Under the pieces are notes generated by a model. It saw nothing but the letters and a program-made list of their open reading frames with translations. It had not been told where the DNA came from and searched no databases. Both the position numbers and the translations under genes were made by a program. Below, in pieces: positions 37,334-45,193 of a stretch of DNA of 64,000 nucleotides (the stretch's first letter is position 1; every line of letters starts with the position of its first letter). This DNA comes from Afipia birgiae 34632 (GTDB taxonomy: Bacteria; Pseudomonadota; Alphaproteobacteria; Rhizobiales; Xanthobacteraceae): assembly GCF_000308295.2 (NCBI RefSeq), contig NZ_HG326654.1:291084-355083 (forward strand). Direction: 5' to 3'.

Positions 37334-38142
37334 CAGCGAATGCCTGCGCGCATGAAGGATTGCACGAACTGCCGCTGAAACAGCAGGAACGCGATCAGCA
37401 ACGGCGCCATGGTCATCACCGTCGCGGCCGTAATGATCGACCAATCCACGCCGGTCTCAGGTGCACCAAACACTGCGAGGCCTACTGTGAGCGGCCGGCT
37501 TTCGACGGAATTCGTCACGATTAAAGGCCACAGGAAATTGTTCCAGTGATAACTGACCGAGACGAGGCCGAAGGCGACGTAAGTCGGCCGCGCCAGCGGC
37601 ACATAAACCTTCCAGAGGATTTGCAGCGGCCCCGCACCCTCGACACGGGCAGCTTCGACCAGTTCCTGCGGCACGCTCTTGAATGTCTGCCGTAACAAGA
37701 AGATGCCGAAGGCGCTGGCCAGGTATGGCAATGCAATTGCCGGGATCGTATCGAGCAACCCGAGCTTTCCGATCATGCGGTAGTTCTCGACGATCAGAAC
37801 GTCGGGCATGATCATCAACTGCAAAAGCACCAGTGCGAATGCGATCCCGCTTCCCCGGAACGTAAACCGCGCAAAGGCATAGGCCGCCAGCGTCGAGAGT
37901 ATGAGCTGGCCGATCAGGATGATCACGACCAGCACGACGGTGTTGATGTAGTACCTTCCGAACGGCGCCTGATGCCACGCGCGCGCGAAATTCTCCAGTG
38001 TCCACGGCGCGGACAGGCTGAACGATGTCGCATAAGCTGCCGGATGCAGCGCGCTCCAGAAAGCATAAACCAGCGGCGCGAGCCACAGCAACGCCAGCAA
38101 CCACGCTGCAACCGCCTCAAGAGGATGCGTGCGGCTGTTCAT
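37333..38142 (-). CDS. Carbohydrate/glycerol-phosphate ABC transporter permease, UgpE/MalG type
   Basis: 269 residues with six predicted helices and the cytoplasmic EAA loop VEAARVEGAGPLQILWKVYV near residue 180 that contacts the ATPase. The family of binding-protein-dependent permeases is certain. The start overlaps the stop of the other permease gene by 4 bases, the usual coupling in these operons. Together with the genes upstream it forms an importer of the sugar/glycerol-3-phosphate class (CUT1). Confidence 0.92.
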   Translation of the reverse strand: MNSRTHPLEAVAAWLLALLWLAPLVYAFWSALHPAAYATSFSLSAPWTLENFARAWHQAPFGRYYINTVVLVVIILIGQLILSTLAAYAFARFTFRGSGIAFALVLLQLMIMPDVLIVENYRMIGKLGLLDTIPAIALPYLASAFGIFLLRQTFKSVPQELVEAARVEGAGPLQILWKVYVPLARPTYVAFGLVSVSYHWNNFLWPLIVTNSVESRPLTVGLAVFGAPETGVDWSIITAATVMTMAPLLIAFLLFQRQFVQSFMRAGIR

Positions 38143-39059
38143 TGATAGTGAATCCTGCGATCGAGATAGCCGAATTTGATCAACGCCACTGTGCTGAGCA
38201 GGACCAGAAGCACCACCGTGAGGGTCGCGGCGTAGGCCGAATCCTGGAAAGTGAATGCGACTTCATAGATATAGTAGAGCAGCAACGTGCTGGCGTTGTT
38301 GGGGCCGCCCTTGGTCATGATCACCAGATGATCGACCAGCTTGAACGAATTGATCACGGCGTTGATCGCGACGAACAGCGTGGTCGGCATCAGCAAGGGA
38401 AAGGTGATCCGCCGGAACGTGTACCAGCGGCTGGCGCCCTCAACTGACGCCGCCTCCTCAAGATCCGGCGACAATTGCTGGAGCGCGGCCAAATAGAAGA
38501 TCATGAAGAATCCGGCTTCCTTCCAGATCACCATGACAATCAGGCAGCTCATCACTGTGCTGGGATCTCCGAGCCAATTCCAGCCCGCAAGCCCAAAAAC
38601 TCCGCGCAATTGATCCAGCAATCCGTAATCCGGTGTGTAGAAAAACAGCCAGATATTCGCGACCGCGATCATCGGGAGCACGGTCGGCGTGAAAAAGGCA
38701 AGGCGCAGAAAGCCGCGGCCGCGCATGTTGCGATTAACCCAGATCGCCATCAGCAGCGCCAGAGCGATCGACGTCGGAATGGTGCCCAGCGCAAACCAGA
38801 AATTGTTGACGAGCGCCTTCCAGAAAATCGGATCGGCGGCCATCGACTGATAGCTTTCAAGACCAATGAAGACTTCCGTGCCGTTCCGGCGCGTAATGAA
38901 AAACGAATGCCGGATGGTCGCCAGGATCGGGTAATGCGTGAATGCGATCAACAGCACCGCCGCCGGCAACAGCAGCAGCCACGCGTTCACAGCATTCCAC
39001 CACGCGTGCGACTTCGGCCTGCGTGCGGCAACTGACATGGTGGCGGCCTGATCTGTCAT
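38139..39059 (-). CDS. Carbohydrate/glycerol-phosphate ABC transporter permease, UgpA/MalF type
   Basis: 306 residues with six helices following a short polar N-terminus. The EAA loop is LEEAASVEGASRWYTFRRIT near residue 210. An N-terminal periplasmic stretch with FFITRRNGTEVFIGLESYQ is characteristic of CUT1 permeases. It is the partner of the UgpE-type gene immediately downstream and follows the binding-protein gene by 50 bases. Confidence 0.92.
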   Translation of the reverse strand: MTDQAATMSVAARRPKSHAWWNAVNAWLLLLPAAVLLIAFTHYPILATIRHSFFITRRNGTEVFIGLESYQSMAADPIFWKALVNNFWFALGTIPTSIALALLMAIWVNRNMRGRGFLRLAFFTPTVLPMIAVANIWLFFYTPDYGLLDQLRGVFGLAGWNWLGDPSTVMSCLIVMVIWKEAGFFMIFYLAALQQLSPDLEEAASVEGASRWYTFRRITFPLLMPTTLFVAINAVINSFKLVDHLVIMTKGGPNNASTLLLYYIYEVAFTFQDSAYAATLTVVLLVLLSTVALIKFGYLDRRIHYQ

Positions 39060-39109
39060 CGGACAAATGGCCGGAATGGCGACGAACCGCCACCCGGCCC
39101 TTTCTTCGG

Positions 39110-40387
39110 TTATTTGTACGCGCGTAGCACGCGGTCGGCCTGCTGCTGCGCAGCCGCCAGCGCTTCGGATGGCTTTTGCGAACCGGTCACCGCCGCCTGC
39201 ACCGCGTCGTTGACGAACTTGTAGATGCGGCCGTTCTCGTGAACCGACAGTTCCGGCACCGCATGTTCAAGCTGATCACGCGCCACGGTCGCGGCCGGGA
39301 AGCCCTTCGCATAGGCCTCCATCGCCGGCGTCTTGTAAGCCGCGGGCGAAACAGCGGCATATCCGGTCTTGATGCTCCATTCGGCCGCGCGCTCAGGCGT
39401 CGTCATCCACTGGATGAACTTCACCGCAGCCTTCTGTTGCTCAGGCGAGGCGCCCTTGAAGATGTAGAAGCTACCGCCGCCGGTCGGCGAGCCGCGGCGT
39501 TCCTTGGCCGGCAGCATCGCAACACCGAAGTTGAACTTGGCGCCATCCTTCACTGCGGTCAGATTGCCCGTGGTGTGCCACATCATCGCGGTCTTGCCCT
39601 CAAGGAAATCGGTGCGCAGCGTCGCCCAGTCGATGCTGCCCGGGGGCATCACCGCATGCTTGCGCGACAGATCGACCCAATAATCCAGCGCTCCAACAGT
39701 CTTCGGTGCAGTGAGATAGACCTCATTACCCGCTTCGTTCATCAGCCTCTGGCCGTTCTCGATCGCTAGCGCCTGCAGCATCCAGTAGCCGTAGCCCGTG
39801 GTCGGAATTTCGACACCCCAGCGGGTCGTGTTGCCGGAAGCGTCCTTCTTGACGAGCTTCTTGCCCATCTCGGTCATTTCGTCCCAGCTCGCAGGCGCCT
39901 TCTCCGGATCGAGGCCCGCTTCCTTGAACGCGTCCTTGTTCCAGTACAGCACGATGGTCGAACGCTGGAACGGAATGCTCCAGGTCTTTCCGTCGATCTG
40001 ACCGTTGGCCATGAACGCAGGATAGAACTCCTTGAACCACGACTTGTCGGCAACAAGACCGTCCATCGGCACGATGGCGTTCTCATCCATCAACGTGAAG
40101 ACGTCGGTCGAGAGCAGCACCGACAGTTGCGGCGGCTGGCCGCCCTTCATCGCGGTCATCGCCTTGGTCATGGTGTCGGTGTAGTTGCCGGCATATACCG
40201 CGGTCACCTTGATGTCCGCGTTCTCCTTCTCGAACCGCGCCACCATATCGTCGATGATCTTGGTCACCGGACCGCCGACCGCGACCGGATAATACATGGT
40301 AAGATCAACGGCGGCCGCGGGCCGTGACGTGAGAGACAGAGCGGCGAGCGCGGCCGCCGCAACCATCGTTCGTCCAAAGAATTTCAT
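39110..40387 (-). CDS. ABC transporter substrate-binding protein, UgpB-like (CUT1 class)
   Basis: 425 residues from ATG 40387, chosen for the strong GGGGAGGTT site before it. The signal peptide is MKFFGRTMVAAAALAALSLT, cleaved near AAA-VDL. The mature part begins VDLTMYYPVAVGGPVTKIID and has the solute-binding pattern of the extracellular family 1; the segment STIVLYWNKDAFKEAGLDPE is typical of UgpB and sugar binders. The YPV.VGG opening resembles glycerol-3-phosphate binding proteins, which, with the GlpR-like regulator, leads me to favour a glycerol-phosphate type ligand. A sugar cannot be excluded. Confidence 0.88.
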   Translation of the reverse strand: MKFFGRTMVAAAALAALSLTSRPAAAVDLTMYYPVAVGGPVTKIIDDMVARFEKENADIKVTAVYAGNYTDTMTKAMTAMKGGQPPQLSVLLSTDVFTLMDENAIVPMDGLVADKSWFKEFYPAFMANGQIDGKTWSIPFQRSTIVLYWNKDAFKEAGLDPEKAPASWDEMTEMGKKLVKKDASGNTTRWGVEIPTTGYGYWMLQALAIENGQRLMNEAGNEVYLTAPKTVGALDYWVDLSRKHAVMPPGSIDWATLRTDFLEGKTAMMWHTTGNLTAVKDGAKFNFGVAMLPAKERRGSPTGGGSFYIFKGASPEQQKAAVKFIQWMTTPERAAEWSIKTGYAAVSPAAYKTPAMEAYAKGFPAATVARDQLEHAVPELSVHENGRIYKFVNDAVQAAVTGSQKPSEALAAAQQQADRVLRAYK

Positions 40388-40433
40388 ATTAACCTCCCCT
40401 GTTATCGTTTTGCGTGATCCTGCCATCAGGACC

Positions 40434-41450
40434 TCAGGCGACCGTTACTCGCTTAGTGTCACAGGCCGCGGACTCCATCCGCCGCTCTGATGTTTTGTCG
40501 AACTGGTGTTCGGAACCTGCATCCCATGCGAGCCGGATGTCGTCGCCCGGCAGTGACTTGCTGAAGCCGTCCTGCCGCACCGAGACTGGCTGCCCGTCGA
40601 TTTCACAAAGAATGATGCTGTCGGCTCCGAGATGCTCGACCGCCTTTACGCGCGCCGGATGACCGTCATGCGACACGACGCGAATATGTTCCGGACGAAT
40701 GCCAAGCAACCGGTCACCTCGCGCAATGAGATTCATTGGCGGCGTCCCGATGAACCGCGCGGTGAAAGCGGTTGCAGGCCGATTGTAAAGCTCTTCCGGT
40801 GTGCCGTTCTGCTCGATACGGCCGTCACGCATCAGCACAACACGATCCGCCATGGTCATGGCTTCGGTCTGATCGTGGGTCACATAAACCATTGTCATAC
40901 CAAGACGCTGCTGAAGCGAACGAATTTCAGTGCGCATTTCATGACGGAGCTTGGCGTCGAGGTTGGAAAGCGGCTCGTCCATCAGACAGACTTTCGCCTC
41001 AGCAATGATGGCGCGTCCGAGCGCGACGCGCTGACGCTGGCCGCCGGAAAGCTGCGAAGGTTTGCGCTCCAGAAGATGGCTGAGACCGACGATGTCCGCG
41101 ACGCGCTTGAGCCGCGCATCACGCTCGGCGCGGGACACGCGGCGAACGCGCAGCCCAAAAACGATGTTTTCCCCGACGCTCAGGTGCGGAAACAGCGCGT
41201 AGGATTGAAAGACCATCGAAATCTTGCGCTGAGCCGGCGTCAGAGCCGTTACATCCGCGCCGCCGATTGTAATGGTGCCGCCGTCCGGCTGCTCGAGGCC
41301 GGCGATCAATCGCAGCGTGGTGGATTTGCCGCACCCCGAGGGTCCCAGAAGAACCAAGAGCGAACCCTGATCCGCCGTGAGACTGACGTCGTCAACGGCG
41401 CGCATCGGACCCCAGTTCTTGGAGATATGATCTAGAGTGATCGCCGACAT
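40434..41450 (-). CDS. ugpC: ABC transporter ATP-binding protein, UgpC/MalK type
   Basis: 338 residues. Walker A GPSGCGKSTTLR is near residue 36, the signature LSGGQRQRVALGRAI near 133, Walker B VCLMDEPLSNLDAKL near 155, and the H-loop VTHDQTEAM near 192. The C-terminal region is the TOBE/MalK regulatory domain (LGIRPEHIRVV). The gene is first in the operon, ahead of the binding protein, and is divergent from the DeoR/GlpR-like regulator across a 250-base gap with a GlpR-type palindrome. The ugpC name is by context and not certain. Confidence 0.92.
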   Translation of the reverse strand: MSAITLDHISKNWGPMRAVDDVSLTADQGSLLVLLGPSGCGKSTTLRLIAGLEQPDGGTITIGGADVTALTPAQRKISMVFQSYALFPHLSVGENIVFGLRVRRVSRAERDARLKRVADIVGLSHLLERKPSQLSGGQRQRVALGRAIIAEAKVCLMDEPLSNLDAKLRHEMRTEIRSLQQRLGMTMVYVTHDQTEAMTMADRVVLMRDGRIEQNGTPEELYNRPATAFTARFIGTPPMNLIARGDRLLGIRPEHIRVVSHDGHPARVKAVEHLGADSIILCEIDGQPVSVRQDGFSKSLPGDDIRLAWDAGSEHQFDKTSERRMESAACDTKRVTVA

Positions 41451-41603
41451 GCACCTACCTGATCCGAATGAATTGCGAGATGCGAGAGCCGCTCCTTACG
41501 CTTGGGCAAACTGGCCGGTCCGTCTCCTCGACCTGAGACTCCTGAAACCCGCTCACGACAAAAAGAACTCTTCGTCCGGTCCAAGGCAACATCCTGCTCT
41601 CCA

Positions 41604-41621
41604 TATGTTCATTCGAACATA
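41604..41621. promoter_or_regulatory. GlpR-type operator between ABC operon and DeoR/GlpR-like gene
   Basis: TATGTTCATTCGAACATA: arms TATGTTC (41604-41610) and GAACATA (41615-41621) are perfect inverted repeats. The half site ATGTTC matches that of the enterobacterial GlpR operator, whose arms are ATGTTCG and CGAACAT; spacing is slightly shorter here. It lies in the divergent intergenic region next to a GlpR-like regulator gene, so it probably controls both directions. Confidence 0.65.
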
Positions 41622-41697
41622 ATTTTTGATCAAACGAAATAAGAAATTGCACATTTCGTGTTCGGATGATAATATTTCAATCAGATACATGCTCAAG

Positions 41698-42477
41698 ATG
41701 ACAAACAAGCGACAGACGCTGATCCTCGAAATCGTGCGCGAAAAGGGTTTCGCCTCGATCGAGCATCTTGCTGCGCACTTCAACGTGACGCAGCAGACTG
41801 CACGCCGCATTGTGAACCAGCTCTGCGATCAGGGTTTGTTGCGTCGCATCCATGGCGGTGTTGGCCTGCCGGTCTCGAACCAAAATCTCGCCTATGAAAG
41901 CCGGCAGGGCCTGAACTTCGAGGCCAAGCGGCAGATCGCGCAGGCGGTCTTAAATTTCATCCCCGACGGCGCATCGATCATGATCGGTCTCGGGACGACG
42001 CCCGAATATGTCGCGCGAGCGCTCGCGGATCGCAAGAATCTGCGGGTCATCACCAACAATCTCAACGTGGCGTCAGCGTTCGCACGCAACCCCGATGTGG
42101 AGATCACAATCGCGGGCGGAACTCTACGTCCGCTCGACCGCGATATCATCGGTGACGCTGCGGTGCGCTTCTTCTCGCGGTTCAAGGTGGACGTCGGGAT
42201 CTTCGGCGTGGGCGGCATCGACGAAGAAGGCACGTTGCTCGATTTCTATTCGGGCGAGGTTCAGGCGCGTCAGGCCATCGTCGCAAATTGCCGGACCGCC
42301 CTGCTCGTCGCCGACGCCAGCAAGTTCGGCCGCAGCGCCACGGTACGTGGCGGGCATATCAGCGATTGCCATCATCTTTTTACAGACAAGCCGCTTCCGG
42401 CTGATTTTCAGCGGATCGCCGAACAATATGGCGACAAGATCCGCATCGTGGGCGATGGCCGCGTGCAGGCCGCCTAG
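41698..42477 (+). CDS. DeoR/GlpR-family transcriptional repressor
   Basis: 259 residues from ATG 41698 (MTNKRQTLILEIV); ATG 41689 and 41626 are in frame, and none has a strong ribosome binding site. The DeoR helix-turn-helix is FASIEHLAAHFNVTQQTARR followed by the LLRRIHGGVG signature near residue 50. The effector domain (DGASIMIGLGTTPEYVARAL; ITNNLNVASAF; FGVGGIDEEGTLLDFYSGEV) is of the sugar-phosphate-binding ISOCOT type. GlpR senses glycerol-3-phosphate. Divergent placement from the Ugp-like operon and a GlpR-like palindrome between them support that role. Confidence 0.88.
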   Translation: MTNKRQTLILEIVREKGFASIEHLAAHFNVTQQTARRIVNQLCDQGLLRRIHGGVGLPVSNQNLAYESRQGLNFEAKRQIAQAVLNFIPDGASIMIGLGTTPEYVARALADRKNLRVITNNLNVASAFARNPDVEITIAGGTLRPLDRDIIGDAAVRFFSRFKVDVGIFGVGGIDEEGTLLDFYSGEVQARQAIVANCRTALLVADASKFGRSATVRGGHISDCHHLFTDKPLPADFQRIAEQYGDKIRIVGDGRVQAA

Positions 42478-42507
42478 ACTCGTTTCGTCGCACAAAGGGA
42501 CTCGATC

Positions 42508-44157
42508 ATGACCCTGGCCATCAACCTGATCGATCTTGCCGGATTCATCGCGTTGCTGCTGTGGGGCACCCATATGGTGCAAACCGGCATCCAGCGTGCC
42601 TTCGGTTCGAAACTGCGCACAATTCTCGGCAGCGCTTTGCGCAATCGCTTTCGTGCGTTCCTGGCAGGCATGGGCGTTACCGCTGTCCTTCAGAGCAGCA
42701 CTGCAACCGGACTAATGACCGCCGGTTTCGCTGCAGGCGGCTTCATGGGGCTGGTGCCTGCCCTCGCCGTCATGCTCGGCGCCAATGTCGGGACGACGCT
42801 GATTGTGCAAATTCTGTCATTCGATGTCACGCTGGTTGCGCCTGCCCTCGTGCTGATCGGCATGCTGATGTTCCGAAGAGATTCGCGGACGCAGGTCCAC
42901 GACCTTGGCCGCGTGTTCATTGGTCTTGGATTGATGCTTCTCGCGTTGCGCCATCTCCTCGATCTCATGACGGGTTACGAGAGTTCTCCGACCTTGGCCG
43001 CACTGCTTGGCCTTGTCTCGTCATCATGGCTGCTGGATGTATGCCTCGCGGCCGCATTGACATGGGCTGCTCATTCGAGCGTCGCCATCGTTCTGCTCAT
43101 CATGTCGCTGGCGACAAAAGGAATCGTGCCCCCGGATGCCGCATTCGCGCTGGTACTCGGCGCGAACATCGGCACGGCCATCAACCCTCTTATTGAGGGA
43201 CCGGCAGGCGATGACCCGGCCGCCAAACGTCCCGCACTGGGAAACCTGATCGGCCGCCTTGTCGGCGTTGCTGTCGCAATCGGTCTTCTCGGGCCGATCA
43301 GCCAGTTCATCATGGCGATAGAGCCGAACAAAGCGCGCGCCGTTGCCGACTTTCACACGCTTTTCAACCTCGCCGTCGCAGTCGTGTCGCTGCCGCTGCT
43401 GACACCCTACGCATCGCTGCTGCGACGCTTGCTGCCCGACCGAATCGATCCAGCCGACCCCGCCCGGCCGCTCTACCTCGATCCCGCGGCGAAAGAGACG
43501 CCCATCGTCGCTCTCGGCGCAGCTTCACGTGAAGCACTGCGTCTGGCGGACGTACTGGAAGAAATGCTGCTGGGAGTGAATGCCGGGCTCGCAAAGGGAG
43601 ACCGCCGCTTGCTCGTGGAAACCCGCCGGCGCGAGGATGTCCTCGATAAGCTCAATATCGCGATCAAGTCGTATCTGACATCGCTGGATCCCGACGAACT
43701 GAATGAGACAGATCAGCGCCGCCTGAATGAAATTCTCACCTTCACGATGAACATCGAACAGGCTGGCGACGTCGTCGACCGGAATTTTCTGCCTCACGCT
43801 TCCAAGCGACTTAAGCGCGGTCTTGTTTTCTCCAACGAAGAGCAAAACGACCTGAGTGCGATGATTGGACGTCTTGCGGGTAATCTCAAGACGGCGGCAT
43901 CGCTCTTCGTTACCGAAGATCCGCGAACCGCGCGACTTCTGGTCGATGAGAAAGCCGTATTCAGGGATGCGGAATCAAAGGCGACAGCCTCACATTTCGA
44001 CAGACTCAGGGATAGCGACCTTCAGACCGCCCAGGCCAGCTCGATCCATCTCGATCTGTTGCGCGACATGAAGCTGATTAATTCGCACATCGTCGCCGCA
44101 GCCGCATATCCGGTTCTGGAACGAACAGGGGCATTGTTGCCAAGCCGCGTGACATAG
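42508..44157 (+). CDS. Na+/phosphate cotransporter (NptA/YjbB-type, PhoU-like tail)
   Basis: 549 residues. The membrane half has two inverted Na/Pi repeats with the signatures GVTAVLQSSTATGLMTAGF near residue 60 and LTWAAHSSVAIVLLIMSLAT near 190. The soluble C-terminal part from about residue 350 is helical and PhoU-like (ASREALRLADVLEEMLLGVN; EILTFTMNIEQAGDVVDRNF). It moves phosphate across the inner membrane coupled to Na+, and YjbB-type members can export phosphate. It follows the GlpR-like gene by 30 bases, so it may be co-transcribed with it and help manage phosphate released from imported phosphate esters. Confidence 0.92.
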   Translation: MTLAINLIDLAGFIALLLWGTHMVQTGIQRAFGSKLRTILGSALRNRFRAFLAGMGVTAVLQSSTATGLMTAGFAAGGFMGLVPALAVMLGANVGTTLIVQILSFDVTLVAPALVLIGMLMFRRDSRTQVHDLGRVFIGLGLMLLALRHLLDLMTGYESSPTLAALLGLVSSSWLLDVCLAAALTWAAHSSVAIVLLIMSLATKGIVPPDAAFALVLGANIGTAINPLIEGPAGDDPAAKRPALGNLIGRLVGVAVAIGLLGPISQFIMAIEPNKARAVADFHTLFNLAVAVVSLPLLTPYASLLRRLLPDRIDPADPARPLYLDPAAKETPIVALGAASREALRLADVLEEMLLGVNAGLAKGDRRLLVETRRREDVLDKLNIAIKSYLTSLDPDELNETDQRRLNEILTFTMNIEQAGDVVDRNFLPHASKRLKRGLVFSNEEQNDLSAMIGRLAGNLKTAASLFVTEDPRTARLLVDEKAVFRDAESKATASHFDRLRDSDLQTAQASSIHLDLLRDMKLINSHIVAAAAYPVLERTGALLPSRVT

Positions 44158-44196
44158 CCAGCGTTAGCCTGAGGCAGCAGACGCGACGCGGTCGGA

Positions 44197-44970
44197 CTAG
44201 CGTTCGACGAACGCTTTCTCGATCACGAACTCGCCAGGTTCGCCATGATTGCCCTCGGTAAAGCCTTTGTCGAGCAGCAGCGTACGGGTGTCCTGCAATA
44301 ACGCGGGACTTCCGCAGATCATGACGCGATCATGAGTGGCCTCAAGCGGCGCGAGGCCCGCATCGCTGAACAATTTTCCTGACGTTATCAGATCGGTGAT
44401 CCGGCCGCGATTGCGGAACGGATCGCGGGTAACCGTCGGATAGTAGATCAACTGGTTGCGCACCAGTTCGCCAATCAGATCATCCTTCGGCAAATGCTCG
44501 TTGATCATCTCGCCATAGGCAAGCTCGGCGACGTGGCGACAGCCATGCAGCAACACAACCCTTTCGAAGCGATCGTAGGTTTCCGGATCCTTGATGACGC
44601 TCAGGAACGGCGCGAGCCCGGTACCGGTGCCGACCAGATAGAGATTCCGGCCATTCCTCAGATTGTCGATGACAAGCGTACCGGTCGCCTTGCGGCCGAC
44701 AACGAGCTCGTCCCCCTCCTTCAAGTGCTGAAGGCGCGAGGTCAACGGGCCGTCGGGCACCTTGATCGAAAAGAATTCGAGATGGTTTTCGTAGTTCGCG
44801 CTCGCCACACTGTAAGCGCGCAGCAGCGGCTTTTCGCCGACCTTCAGGCCGATCATGGTGAATTCGCCATTTCGAAACCGGAACGACGGATCGCGTGTGG
44901 TGGTGAAACTGAACAGCGTGTCGGTCCAATGATGGACACTGAGGACGCTTTCCTGATTGAAGTTGCTCAT
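44197..44970 (-). CDS. fpr: Ferredoxin-NADP reductase, plant/bacterial Fpr type
   Basis: 257 residues from ATG 44970, the usual Fpr length; the open frame extends to 45048 without similarity. FAD motif RAYSVASANYENHLEF near residue 50, NADP motif LYLVGTGTGLAPFLSV near 110, and MICGSPALLQDTRTLL near 215. The enzyme passes electrons between NADPH and ferredoxin or flavodoxin. It is divergent from the enamidase gene, with a copy of the nic-island palindrome in the shared promoter region. Since 6-hydroxynicotinate reductase is ferredoxin-dependent in the known case, this reductase is a good candidate to supply reduced ferredoxin; that link is inference. Confidence 0.93.
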   Translation of the reverse strand: MSNFNQESVLSVHHWTDTLFSFTTTRDPSFRFRNGEFTMIGLKVGEKPLLRAYSVASANYENHLEFFSIKVPDGPLTSRLQHLKEGDELVVGRKATGTLVIDNLRNGRNLYLVGTGTGLAPFLSVIKDPETYDRFERVVLLHGCRHVAELAYGEMINEHLPKDDLIGELVRNQLIYYPTVTRDPFRNRGRITDLITSGKLFSDAGLAPLEATHDRVMICGSPALLQDTRTLLLDKGFTEGNHGEPGEFVIEKAFVER

Positions 44971-45046
44971 GTCGCTCGATCCGATGTGCAGGTCCGATCG
45001 CGGGGCAAAATCAAAAACGCGGAGACAGATTGCCTCGCCAAATTTC

Positions 45047-45060
45047 ATTTGTATACTAAT
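45047..45060. promoter_or_regulatory. Nic-island palindrome, site 3 (fpr-enamidase promoter region)
   Basis: ATTTGTATACTAAT is a near palindrome (one mismatched pair) sharing the core TTNGTAYAC with the two sites upstream of nicA. It lies between the divergent fpr and enamidase genes, 77 bases from the fpr start. Confidence 0.5.
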
Positions 45061-45145
45061 GAATAATCCAACTTGATCCCACCGTCAAGCCGCGCTCAAG
45101 TTGGCGCCGCCCCGCAGAGAAGACCTTGATCAAAAGGAACAATCC

Positions 45146-45193
45146 ATGTCCCACGACGCGCCCCAAGGCACACCGGACCAACCAAGCTGGTGA
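45146..45193 (+). CDS. Short upstream reading frame overlapping the enamidase start
   Basis: ATG 45146 is preceded by AAAAGGA and opens a 15-codon frame (MSHDAPQGTPDQPSW) whose TGA overlaps the GTG start of the enamidase as GTGA. It may be a coupling leader peptide. Alternatively it may be the true enamidase N-terminus knocked out of frame by one base, since the residues just before the GTG (TKLVIRNIG) also resemble the family start. Confidence 0.4.
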   Translation: MSHDAPQGTPDQPSW

